This document shows positions 27,726 through 44,117 of a stretch of DNA of 64,000 nt, piece by piece. Position 1 is the stretch's first letter, and every line of letters begins with the position of its first letter. The translations under genes were made by a program, and so were the position numbers. Location of the stretch: positions 29,901,468-29,965,467 of the forward strand of contig CM032129.1 of NCBI GenBank assembly GCA_018894105.1, given 5' to 3'. The notes beneath the pieces were generated by a model. The model was not told the DNA's origin, searched no databases, and saw nothing but the letters and a program-made list of their open reading frames with translations. Source of the DNA: Jacaranda mimosifolia (lineage: Eukaryota > Streptophyta > Magnoliopsida > Lamiales > Bignoniaceae).

Positions 27726-28014
27726 TTAATAAAGATTTTAAAATAAAATCTATATATTATATTGACTTAATATTTATATTAACGTCTATATTATGCCATT
27801 AATATTGAGTCTTTAGCCTAAAAAAATATAAGGAATAATGATAAAATATCAAATATAATAAATAATTATTTATCTATGCATTAATATAATATGAAATAGG
27901 GGTTTAATATTCAAATATTTAACTTTGGACTAATATATAATAAAAAATATTAAAAATTCAAATATGAGTAAATTTACTTTATAAATATAATATTTTTATA
28001 CAATCAAAGGGCGC

Positions 28015-28032
28015 GGGGGGGGGGGGGGGGGG
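28015..28032 (+). repeat. Run of 18 G
   Basis: An uninterrupted G tract preceded by GGGCGC inside a very AT-rich stretch, in the right half of a hAT element. Length may vary by sequencing or assembly. Confidence 0.8.
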
Positions 28033-28381
28033 AGTATTAAATAGGATTGGATTTTTTTATCAGGTTTCAAATATCTATTGAATTCGGATATTGTATTGAT
28101 TAATAAAAATCCTATATGATATCGTGTCGGATTCGATATGGCTGATTTGATCCAAATTCGACCCGTTGACAGCCCTATATGAAATGGGCCAGCAGGATAA
28201 TTATACATGTCTGAACTTGAAATTAAACAGATAATTTTTAAAATTAAAAAAAAATATAAAGCTGATGTAGATTATTGCTATTCGGGACATATGTATTACC
28301 ACACAAGTCAAATATGTAAAAAGTCTTTTTCAATTAAGAAATAATTAAACCAGCTAGAATCACTTTTTACTGTATACGTGA

Positions 28382-28655
28382 AAATGTTGCATACTTATAA
28401 AAAAAAAAAATAATAAAATGGAAATTACTGCCAATTAAGTCATGGGAGTAATCCACGGGATCCCGTTCGATGGGCTTAAAAAATGTCCATTTCCAGGGGA
28501 CTATAATTTAATAAACAGACTTTTGCACTTTTTGAATACATAATAGCGGCGTTTATTTGGAATACAGTTAGAATTTCCGCGTGGACGCAATTACCAAGTG
28601 AATCTAGCTTGAAATTAAGACGCCGACACGTTGGAATGCGCAAGTCTTCAACATA
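28382..28655. repeat. Conserved module, copy 3 of 4
   Basis: Same landmarks as 6615-6905: TGTCCATTTCCAGGGG, CAGACTTTTGCACTTTTT, CGTTTATTTGGAATACAG, TTTCCGCGTGGACGC, CGCCGACACGTTGG, TCTTCAACATAG. It is the unit-2 copy, about 2 kb before CRK gene 2. Confidence 0.6.
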
Positions 28656-28665
28656 GATCTGGATT

Positions 28666-29114
28666 TAGCTGGTTAACGAATGAATTCTTATGGAATAATT
28701 CGATTCGAATTTGAATGGCAGAGTTGAATTTGAATTTCAATGAATTCGAATATAATGTAATATTCGATGCATTAATTAAATTTAAATTGAATTCTAAAAT
28801 ATTCAAGCTCGATATTTGATAATATATTCGAATACATATATATGTATAATTTTTATATTTGTCAAACTCAATTCTCTTTTAGGACCTACATTGAATAATT
28901 TGAAACTCAATTAATGAATTGAATAAGTTAAATTCGAATGTATCGAATAGCTACTCGAATCATATTCGAATATGACATAGTATATGAGTCGAATTTGAAT
29001 ACAAATACGAATAAAATGAATCGAATCAAATTTGAATACGAATACAAGTAAAATAAATCAGATCAAATTTGAATCTTCAAATATTTAACTAGATTCAATT
29101 CGTTAACACACCTA
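28666..29114. mobile_element. Small hAT-like element
   Basis: It starts TAGCTGGTTAACGAAT and ends TTCGTTAACACACCTA. It interrupts the homology between units: ATCTGGATT on the left and GTCTGTATATTTCAAAA on the right, versus GTCCGGAGATTTCAAAA at 6919 and CCTGGATATTTTAAAA at 44065. The flanks are a decayed 8-bp duplication. About 450 bp, rich in GAATTCGAA motifs, no coding. Confidence 0.6.
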
Positions 29115-29725
29115 GTCTGTATATTTCAAAATATAGGCCTTGAAGAATTTTATTTTTAAGTACTTAGTTTTGAGTCAAGAATCAGAATATACTGAAATTA
29201 GTGTGTAGAAATATTCCCCTATAGCCTATAGGAGTACAGAAAATAACGGAAAAATAGCAAAGAGAAACTGAAAATTTTATATAGCTTCATTTATTTATAA
29301 CATTAACAAAAGTAAATGCTGGATACATGCATGGACAATATTTACCGAAAACATAATGCTGAATCTGATTACATGTCAATCTATACTAATCGGAGTTTGG
29401 CCAAGGTCATGGTCCGTGAGGTTATAATATTCCATGAAAGGGTCGGATTTATGTTAACATTATTAATTGGAGTAGCTCTGAGCAAAACCCTATAAAATTT
29501 AAATCATAAAAGAACGGTTATAATACTGGAATATTAAATAAGCAAAAAAAAGAAAATCTTGGATTCTAAAATGTGATCACGTGTCATTAATGAACGATTG
29601 ATATAGTGGATATTGTGACGGAATTCGAATCAGACCCGACTCATATTACTATATAAAAAAAAAAGGTTAGTGACAATAAAATAAGTGATAATACAAGAAT
29701 TGTCTCTCTCTATATATATTATGTG
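29115..29725. other. Unit-2 flank, homologous to 45437-45643 and 46560-47090
   Basis: Non-coding. Shared blocks include GAGTCAAGAATCAGAATATAC, AAAGAGAAACTGAAAATTTTA and GAGTTTGGCCAA. It leads into the CACTA-derived fragment. Confidence 0.5.
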
Positions 29726-30104
29726 GCAAAAAATTTGTGACACTTTTGTCACTTTAATAATTTTTACAAACTAAATAATAATGTTTAAGCTATCACCATT
29801 GACAATTAGTGACATCCTTATGGTGACAACTTAGTGATAATAAAAATTTTGTTATAAATTATAGTGACAACTTTTATTATCACTATGTTGTCACCATATA
29901 GATGCCACGAATTGTTAATAGTAACAACTTATAAACATTAGTTTTTATCATTATTGAGTTATATTGTGATAAAATAAAAATTCTTGTTACCTAAAAAGTA
30001 CCATAGTGACAAAATAAAATCTATTATCATTTAATACATATCATTAGTGACAATTTTTACATTGTTAATTATTATTTTATCAATAATATAATATTTTTCT
30101 GTAG
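29726..30104. repeat. CACTA-derived fragment upstream of CRK gene 2
   Basis: GTGACAA/TTGTCAC-rich sequence ending TATTTTTCTGTAGAG (one change from the GTAGTG terminus in the other two copies). It lies 563 bp before the CRK2 start, essentially the same distance as in gene 1. Confidence 0.6.
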
Positions 30105-30444
30105 AGTACAAAAGCATGTGGATCCTGAAGCATAAGGCTATGATTACATTGGAATACAAGAGGTGGGGATGTCGAGTGGCCAATCAATCCAACAACATCA
30201 CCTTTATCCGTTCAGTTCAAATTCTAATAAATTTTTAGTGTGCGCCTGTGTAAATTAAAAAATTAAAAAACACAATATATATAGGGATTCCCTTTTTCCT
30301 TTTTTCTCCACATGATTATGTAAATAGTTTAGATCCTTTGAACACGACAAAGATTAAAAATATTATAATAAAAAGAAAGATGATGAAGAAGAAAATGATA
30401 AATAGGGCAAATAAAGTAATCAACCAGCGTCCTCTTGTTAAAGC

Positions 30445-30600
30445 AGTCAAAAGAAATAATGATCACAACCAAGGAAAATACAGTTTGAATCCAGGCCGGT
30501 CGCAAGTCATAAAGGAAAGCAAAAGCCGGTCATTTTCCTCAGCGATTATGAGCTAATTAGATTAATGCTTCTTCAAAATTTAGGCGTGCATATATAGTAT
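30445..30600 (+). promoter_or_regulatory. Core promoter region of CRK gene 2
   Basis: TATATA at 30591-30596 in the block GGCGTGCATATATAGTAT, about 70 bp before the ATG. AGTCAA at 30445-30450 (complement of TTGACT, W-box form) is in the position seen in gene 1. Confidence 0.45.
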
Positions 30601-30666
30601 GTCTGCGTGTTTAGACCATTATTTATTAGCTCAATCAAGACTTAATTAACCTTGGCATAAGTAGTA

Positions 30667-35723
<5,057 letters not shown>

Positions 35724-36895
35724 TTTCCAGGAATATGAATATATATAATGTTGTCCATTTTTGCAACTTCTAAGACATTTTGTTATTTAAACTAGCTGGT
35801 TCTTGTTGTTGAAGATGCCTTAAGTTGTCCTTATTTCAATTGTCTGTTGGAAGAAAGGAAAAGAAATTAACAAAGAAGACTTTTACATGGTTGAAATTTA
35901 CATCAACTTGATGACATTTTCATACCTATGAGGTACTTTTCAAATAGAATTAGAAAGTAGAATTCTATTATTGACTATCATGCTGGTATCAATGGTAGAT
36001 TTCTTACAAGAAGATTATTGAATTCGAATACATTATAATGGTAATTTGTAAATCAACCACCTTTCATGATGGAGGACTTTCGATTTCATTGATACTGATA
36101 TAAAAAATAGCAAAAAATGACAAGTTTGCCCCCATATATAGTAAAAATATTGAAATACTCCAAAAATCTGTATTTTTTAAATAGAGCTAGATTTGACCCG
36201 GCTTGTTACCTGACCCAAACCTGAAGCAAGGGTCGTTAGATTAGCACACGTGGTTGCATCTCTTTTTTTCCACCTAATATAGGTTGTATAAGTTTATCTC
36301 AGTTGAACCATATAGATACCCTTATTGGGATGATACCAAAAGCATGTTCTGCTACTATCTTGTTGTACTTAATTAGAACTTTTTGATATTTCAATCTTTT
36401 ACTAATTTAGGGATCGAGAGCTCTCATGGGGATCCCTTTCATCGAGCCTAACCTTATTTTGGTTTTTGATTTGATTTACCTATTGCTCGGGCTATCTTCC
36501 CAATTAACGTCTTTCAACCCATAGGAGAGTGGAGAAAATAAATTGACTTAGGTGACCAATTCAACGATTCTGGATCGATCAAGTACTTTGGCCAATGATG
36601 GAGAACTCCTATAATCAGTCAATAATTGCTATATTGGCCAATAAAAATATCTATCATTTTCATGTGCTACATTCCGCAATCTTTGTCCGAGAAAAGGGAA
36701 AAGATGATTTCCATTATAGCTTATACTTGCTAAATGTGATATGCATCGACTTCTGAAAACTTAATGACAGATATTTATGATATGACACTGAAGAGGACTG
36801 ACCAACTAATTATATAGCTGCTTAACGTACCGACACATTTAAGGAAAGGAGAGGATTTATTAAATTGGATCCCTGATTCTACTGATCCTCAGTTG
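35724..36895. other. 3' flank of CRK gene 2
   Basis: Non-coding, homologous to 54510-55750 downstream of gene 3, including the TTTGTCCGAGAAAAGGGAAA block at 36681. No open frame of interest. Some blocks (GGGATCGAGAGCTCTC) look like old repeat sequence but I cannot place them in a family. Confidence 0.5.
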
Positions 36896-36903
36896 GACAT
36901 TCG

Positions 36904-37993
36904 TTGATGTGTCAAATGAACTAGGTCGAGCCAGCCTGGCTCGTTTAACAAACAATTAATGACGGTTTCAGGCCGTTCACGGTCTGGATCGTGACGGACT
37001 GAAAATTAAAAAGTCCGACTCGACTCAAAATCAACCCACTATATAGGTGAGCCGGTTTATATATAAGCCGAGCTAGGCCATCCGGCTCGCAAGCTGGCTC
37101 GCGGTCCGACTAGCGAGCCAGCTCGCGGGTTGGCCCGCGAATTTCTTTTTTTTTTTTTTTTGAAAATGAATTTAAAATTTTGAAGTTTTTATATTTATGT
37201 GATTATTAATATTTTTTCAACACTTACACTTTTTTAAAATACTTATGTGATTTTTAATATTTAACAATACTTAAATTTTTATAAAAACTTAGAAATTTAT
37301 ACTTATATTAATTTTTTTTTATCAATTATATTTTTTCAAAAACACCACCAAATAAGGTGGTGAGGGGTTTGGCATGGACCCCTCTACCCGTCATTAATTT
37401 AGAAAAAATAATTACATAGAGGTGGATTTGACCAAACCTCTAAATGAAAGTACATAATAATAAAATAAAAAAAAAACAACTTTGTAATATCTAAACATGT
37501 CCAATGATAAACCCGTCGTTCACTCAAGTGATCTAAATCGCTCTCGAATTGAGATGCAATGGTGGATGCGGTTTCAAGCCATTTTTCATCGTTTTCTTCA
37601 AATTGAGGCAATATCGTCTTCACCTTTCTCAATTTTTTTTTAATTTATAATTTTTATAAATTTATAATTTATAATTTAAAAATTAAAATTTCTTAATTAT
37701 TGATTTATACATTTATAAAGTAATAAATTATAAATTATACATTCTTAATTATAAATTATAAATTTATAATTTAAATTAAAAAAATATTGCAGGCTAAGCG
37801 GCTAGCCCACGTTCCTTCACGGTCCGCAGGCCGACCCGATCCCGGGTTGCAAAATTTCAGCTCGAGACGGGTTTTCAAGCGAGCTGGTCCAACCCAGCTC
37901 ATATTAAAAAATTAAACGAGTCGAGTTGGGCCGATTTTTTTTGCGAGCCGAGCTGGGCTGGGCCGGTCCACCCAGCCCGTTTTGACACCTCTA
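36904..37993. mobile_element. hAT-like element downstream of CRK gene 2
   Basis: Starts TTGATGTGTCAAATGAAC and ends GTTTTGACACCTCTA. The flanks GACATTCG (36896-36903) and GACATTCA (37994-38001) form an 8-bp duplication with one difference. The paralogous site at 55739-55750 (GGACATTCACATC) is empty. The subterminal regions are GC-rich with inverted GAGCCGAGC / GCTCGGCTC-like motifs. The middle is AT-rich. It contains a 77-codon minus-strand frame without recognisable domains. Confidence 0.82.
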
Positions 37994-38001
37994 GACATTC
38001 A

Positions 38002-39349
38002 TGTCTAACTAAATTTGTCGTCAAAAGTAATCAAAAATACCAGGTACGTACTGAAATAGACAGATTTCATGATTTTGTTGTTTCAGATAAATAAGAAAAT
38101 TTATGATTATAAAATATTTAACTTAAAAGACATGATAATATGTGTTCCCACAAAGTGAAGAGTGCAATAAATAGATTTCCTGACTCGGTAGTTTGGATTA
38201 TCTATTTCATTTCATATTTTATTTTATAATTCATTTTATAAATATATGATAAGTATATTAAATATTTTCTTATAAAAATAATTGATTGAAAATTAAATAA
38301 ATTTGACATATATTCATTAAGATGAAATAGGGGATGAATCACTATTAAAAATATTTTTTTTTTGGTTTTAGCGTGTTGAAAAATGATACACTAAATAAAC
38401 ACATTGAGACTATCTAATAAGTGCATGTAAAAAGTAAATAATCTAATGAAACAAAAGATGTTGAGGTTAACCAGAGAAGGTTAAATATTTCTATTTTTTG
38501 ATTTAACTTATTCCAAAAACGCATTAAAAGTTTATCTAAATACAGTAGTTGATAATTATTTTGAAACAAATAAATTAAAATTTCACGTCTAATAATTTTT
38601 TCTGTATTTTAAAGGTATAATCGCTTTATTTTTGGTTGAAGCATACATTTTTGAATTTTATTTATATCTAAATTAAATAATTGTCTCCTCAATAGCTTAT
38701 AGATTTAAATATATGTGTTATTTTTAAATAATTTATTTCAACAAATTTCTCAAGAAAAAAATTAAGTTGGTAACCATGATTTTCTTTTGCATATTATAAT
38801 TAGTAAAACTTTATAACTTGCCCATTTCTTATAAAAAGAATAATACACGTATATTGGGAATATTAAATCATGATTTCTTGGTGAAGAGTTTAAAGTTTGA
38901 TAAATGAATAATAATGTATTGATTGATATGTATGTCTTGAGGACCTAAACTTAATAAAAGATTTTTAAATTATTTATTTTAAGATATTCTCTTTTAAATA
39001 TGTAAAATATCTGTAGATAAAATCATATATCTAAGATATATATGATTAATATTTTAATTTTAATTTAAAATATATAATAAATATGAGGTATTACTCTATA
39101 TTCTCTCAATTTTATTTTTATATTATAAAAATTTTCAACTAAAAAGTTTTAGTTTTTCAACATGATCGTAGAAAACACATTCTGAAATATCTGAAGCAAG
39201 TTTTTTCAACGTACATAAGTATATTGTTAGTGTAGGAGAATATTTCAAAAGCATAATAAATGAATGCTCAATATAATCAATGGCATTAGTTTTACATTTT
39301 TGGGTATATTATTTGCAATTTTTAATATATGTCATATACATTTATTTAT
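38002..39349. other. AT-rich spacer with one MITE copy
   Basis: To about 38170 it follows the unit shared with 55760-55930. A copy of the TCTATTT...GAAATAGG MITE lies at 38200-38335. The rest is AT-rich with no gene seen. Confidence 0.45.
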
Positions 39350-41686
39350 CACTACAAGAAAAATGGCCTTTAGTGGCATTAACTTAGCGACACTTTATAA
39401 AGTAATGCCACATAAAAGTAATGTGATGGCAATTACAAAAAATGTCACTATAAAATAATATTTAGTGACATTTGATTAATTAATAACAAATAAAATGGTG
39501 ACATTTGATTCAAAATGCCACCATAAATGTATTTTAAAGGCACTTAATTAGTGTCACTAATTCTTTTTCTTAAAATGTCACTTATAGTTATTTATAATGT
39601 CATTTGAAAAAATGTCATAAATAATCTAGTGACATTCATTTGATGGCATTTCATAACCCAATGACAAGTAATACTATTATCATGATATTTGTTAAGAAAT
39701 GACACTGAAGGTAATATTTTGTGATGTTTAATTAATAAATGTCAAATAAAATGGTGGCATTTGATTGAACATGCCAATATATATGGGTTTTAAAGGCTTT
39801 TTAACTAATTGTCATCAATTGTTATTAAAAATGACATTTATACCATTTTATAGTGTCATTTTGTAGAAAATGCTACAACATATTTAATTACACTAACTTA
39901 ATGACATTTTACAATATAGTAACACAATAAAACAATATTGTGATAGTTATAAAAAATGTCACTATAATATTATGTATAGTGAAATTTGACATAACAATAT
40001 AATTACATTTCAATAGGCACTTAATTAATGTTCTTGCCAATGGTGATATTTACCGTGCTGACTATTAGGGACTATAGTGTGTCAATTGTTAGGAATATAA
40101 GATATTATCAATTGCAGGAATATAAGGGACTGTACTCTAAGGTTCTTAGCAATGGTGATATGTACCATATTTTTTGTTTTTTGTTGCAAAGATTACCTTC
40201 CAATATTCCACCAGAAATAACTTATTATTTCTTATAAACATTATTTTCAATAAAAGAAATTTAAGTATTGGTAATTATTAGTTAAGTATTTAAGTATATT
40301 ATACATTATTAATCATTATTTAGTAAGTGATAGATAAGTGAACAAATGAACTATATTTTGAAAATTACTTTAATATATGGGATACATTTTTTAATTAGTA
40401 TTATTATAATATATTATTTAATACTAGCATAATAGACATACATACATATATATATATATACATACACACACGCACACAAATATTCTCACGAGCCTTCGAC
40501 CTACTCTATATTAAAACTAAAGTTTGGATTAATTCCAAGCTCAAGCTCAATAAAAATATTTATATGGTTTGCATTATTATCTGTTTAAAATCAATAGTGT
40601 CACATTATTATTTTGATTGGTAATTTTTACTTTTAAAAAAAAAAAAGTATACTTTTAAGTAATGAAATCACATTTGAAGATGTCCTAAAAAATAAGAGTG
40701 GTGATAATTTAAAACAGAACTAACATATATAAATAAATAGTGTCAAAAAATAATCATACAAATTAAGAATAAAGATAAAAAAGAAAAAAGTTGGACAAGC
40801 GGGGGAAACAACAAGTGGGTGTCACTAACATGATACTATGATTGGTGGGAAATGCTTTGAGCATTTATAAAAAATGAATTGAAAAGTTTTGCTACACTCC
40901 TAGTTGATATAATGCTTATGTGAATAAAGAAAGACAGAAAGTCGGTAGCTGCATTCTTTTAAATTTTATATTTTTAATTAATAATTTTATTAAAGATCCT
41001 TCTATATTTAACAACTTAATCATTAAGGTAGTGATATTATCATTTGTAACATTCTATTTTAAACCTTTTCTAACATGGAAGTGTATAACAATTAATAAGA
41101 TTTTGATTTACCTTTCCCTATGCTCAATCATCAATTATGGTAATGTGATAAATTATGTCAAAATAAAAAATATGTATATATTGGAAAGAGACCATTTAAA
41201 TTGTTGGAGGGATGATAAAAATAAGGTTGGAGGGAAAATATAGTTTTTATCCAAAGTGCTTATAAATTTTAATCATACTCAAACTTGAAGACTTAAACTA
41301 TTTCTTGAAGGTATGAGTCTTCTCATTTGATAGTTACTTCTTTTTTTTGTCTTTTGTAATATCATTCTGTGCCTTGGGATTTGATGTTATTGTAGAACGA
41401 ATAGTATAGAATAGATAATATGTATATATATATATAATTGCAAAATTTGTGAATATATTTGATACACCATGAACTTCTTTGTTATAATTGCAATAATATT
41501 ATAGAATTCGTCATTTCTAACATCTTTGTTACATACGAACTTCTCCCACCAATATTATTAAAATAGTGATATTATACCTCGCTATAAATGTCATTTTTAA
41601 AAAATGCCATTAAATATATAATTGTCACTATAACATTATTTAAGTGGCACTTTATAGTGTCATTAAATCTTATTTTTCTTGCAATG
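39350..41686. mobile_element. CACTA-like non-autonomous element
   Basis: Left end CACTACAAGAAAAATGGCC; right end TTATTTTTCTTGCAATG, the complement of CATTGCAAGAAAAATAA. About 350-600 bp inside each end are rich in AATGTCACT / AGTGACATT motifs in both orientations. The 2.3-kb interior is AT-rich. The frames at 40028-40237 and 40920-41243 show no transposase features. The right terminal base pairs have drifted and the 3-bp flanks (TAT, TAA) do not match. Confidence 0.68.
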
Positions 41687-42258
41687 TAAACATTTTTGTT
41701 TAATAAAATTTATAAAAGAATATTATATATGCACACAATATTTGATAGAAACAATGTTAGATTAATAAAATTTTACGGAAACTAAGAATCATATTAAATT
41801 ATTTATGCATTTCACATTTAATGTAATATTTTTATGTTTTATATATTAAGTTAAATATTGAAAATTAATTATTTTTTATAATAATTTATATATTATGTAA
41901 AATATATTATTTGATAATTTTAAAAATAATAAAATAAATTAATAAATTAATAAAAGTAAATAAATCTTATTTTGTTGACAAATAATTAACATTTTGAATA
42001 CTCCAATTGTATCAAAATTATTACTATAACCTCCAATCATTAATGAGATCATATTAATGATTATTTATATATTTTTTTAAAAATATTTTGGTTTATATCA
42101 TGTTAAGAAATATATTTTTATATATATTATTTAAAAAATAACTTTATTTTCTTATACATTTGTAGCACAAAACATTGCATAATGCTATGATTGGTTTGAT
42201 GTGGCTGCTCCATATAAACACCATGGGTTAGGGATTTAATTTTTGAGTAAAAGAATGA
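41687..42258. other. AT-rich spacer
   Basis: No gene, RNA or repeat terminus recognised apart from the left target duplication of the following MULE. Confidence 0.5.
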
Positions 42259-43646
42259 GGCAAAATAACAAAATTCGTCCTGTAATTTTACTCAATTTGA
42301 TTTTTCGTCCTATAACTTGCATAATATCAATTCTAGTCCTATAAGTATTAAAAAATTATCATTTTTCGTCCTTTTTTCGCCGGAGCCGGCGAAACTCGCC
42401 AGAGAATGTGACGTGGCACGCTGGGCATGTGACATTTCTTGTTTCTGCCTCGTTGGCAGCTGACATGTAGGCATTTTTTGTCTTTTTCTTGCTTAGTTGG
42501 CAGCATACATGTCTTTTCCCTTTTTTTTAAATTTCAAATATATTATATAATTTATATATACACACACATATATATACACATCTATTTATATATATATATA
42601 TTACATATCATCATTTTTCCTCTAAAACACATTTTTTTTCCCTGAATATCCTTCATTATCCCCAAAATTTTTCCATTTTTTAATATATACATCATATATA
42701 TTATTATTATAACAATAAAAAAATCACTCAATTTCATTTTCACCCAAAAAATTTAATAAAAAAATATTGATTTAACTGTTACAGTAAAAAAAATGTCTCC
42801 CCCAAAACATAAACAAACATACCAAAATTCTCCAAATTCAATTTTTAACTATTTTCCAAAACATAACCAAAAATTAATCACATTCCCTAACACAATTTTC
42901 ACATTCTCCAATAATTTATTCTCCCAAAATATATAATAAAATCACAAAAAAAATATAACAAATATTCCCCTAATTTACCATTAACAATATTATTTTAACT
43001 CACATATTTAAAATAATTTAATTAAATTTAACTATAAATTAAAATTCCTATCCCCACCCCACCACCCCCCACCCACCAACCATGATGGGCCGGCCATGGG
43101 GGCCCCCTGGCCATGGTCGGCCCGTGCAGGCGGCCACCATGGCCAGCACCTCGCCTGGCCAGTGCTGGCCACCATGGCGTGGCCATGGTGGCTAGCAGCA
43201 TGACCTTGGCCAGGCGAGGTGCAGGCCACCATGGCCAGCCGTTGGCCATGGTGAGCTCGGCCGGCCAACCACCCACTGGGTGGGTGGGTGGTGGGGAAAT
43301 ATACACATATGTATGTGTATGTATATATAAATACATATATTTAGATATATATGTGTATATATAAATATATATCATATATATATATTATTGTATATCTAGT
43401 TGGCATTTTTTATTTTGTTATTTTTAATTTATCAAGCCATATCAGCTGTCAAAGAGGCAGAAACAAGAAGTGTCACACGCCCGGTGTGCCACGCCACTTT
43501 TTTCAGCGAGTTTCGCCGGCTCTGGCGAAAAAAGGACGAAAAATGATAATTTTTTAATACTTATAAGACTAAAATTAATATTATGCAAGTTATAGAACGA
43601 AAAATCAAATGGGGTAAAATTACAAGACGAATTTTGTTATTTTGCC
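42259..43646. mobile_element. MULE-like element with GC-rich palindromic core
   Basis: Long terminal inverted repeats of roughly 205 bp: left GGCAAAATAACAAAATTCG, right CGAATTTTGTTATTTTGCC. They run through CTATAACTTGCATAATAT, TTTCGCCGGAGCCGGCG and TTTCTTGTTTCTGCCTC. Flanks AAAAGAATGA (left) and TAAAGAATGA (right) give a 9-bp target duplication AAAGAATGA. The centre (43045-43300) is very GC-rich (GGCCATGG, GGCCGGCC) and is itself inverted. Open frames of 76-115 codons in the core are low-complexity by-products on both strands. Confidence 0.82.
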
Positions 43647-43754
43647 TAAAGAATGACATGGAGTGGGACAATAAATCCAACATTAAAAATGTAAATTTTT
43701 TTTTTCTCAATTAAGAAAGACTTAGACTTGCTAGAATCACTTTTTAATGGGTGC

Positions 43755-44043
43755 TGGGAAAATGTTGCATACTTTTAAGAAAAGTAATAAAGTGAAAATG
43801 ATTGCCAATTAAAAAATGACTGTCAAGTCATTGGAGTAAACCTGCAGGATCTTCTTCGATAGGCTTAAAAAATGTCCATTTCCAGGGGACCATTTTACTA
43901 AACAGACTTTTGCACTTTTTTAATATATAATATAATAACTTCGTTTATTTGGAATACAGTTAAGAGTTTCCGCGTGGATGCCATTACTGAGAATTTTCCG
44001 TTGAATACACAATACATTGGATTACACAAATCTTCAACATAGG
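43755..44043. repeat. Conserved module, copy 4 of 4
   Basis: Unit-3 copy of the 6615-6905 module: AAAATGTCCATTTCCAGGGG, AAACAGACTTTTGCACTTTT, CGTTTATTTGGAATACAG, TTTCCGCGTGGATGCC, TCTTCAACATAG. The most diverged copy, but the landmarks are retained. Confidence 0.58.
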
Positions 44044-44117
44044 ATTCAAAAAGAAAGCTAGTCGACCTGGATATTTTAAAATAATAGAATCCTAGAAGAC
44101 TTTTAGTTTAAAAACTT

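Larger units (their letters stand above)
24996..28177. mobile_element. hAT-like element carrying a nested Helitron
   Basis: It begins TAGGGTTGTCAATGG and ends CCGTTGACAGCCCTA, inverted termini of the family also seen at 44155. The flanks TATGATGT (24988-24995) and TATGAAAT (28178-28185) match at 6 of 8 positions, consistent with an old 8-bp target duplication. Copies A and B (5592 and 8438) carry the empty site. The net hAT is about 630 bp once the nested Helitron is removed. A run of 18 G lies in its right half. Confidence 0.7.

Noticed and set aside
40920..41243. 107-codon frame within the CACTA element as a possible transposase
   Set aside because: AT-driven composition, no DDE or zinc-binding motif, no homology visible, and no matching frame upstream.
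43028..43375. Overlapping GC-rich frames of 76-115 codons on both strands
   Set aside because: They are by-products of the palindromic GGCCATGG core of a MULE, low complexity in every frame.
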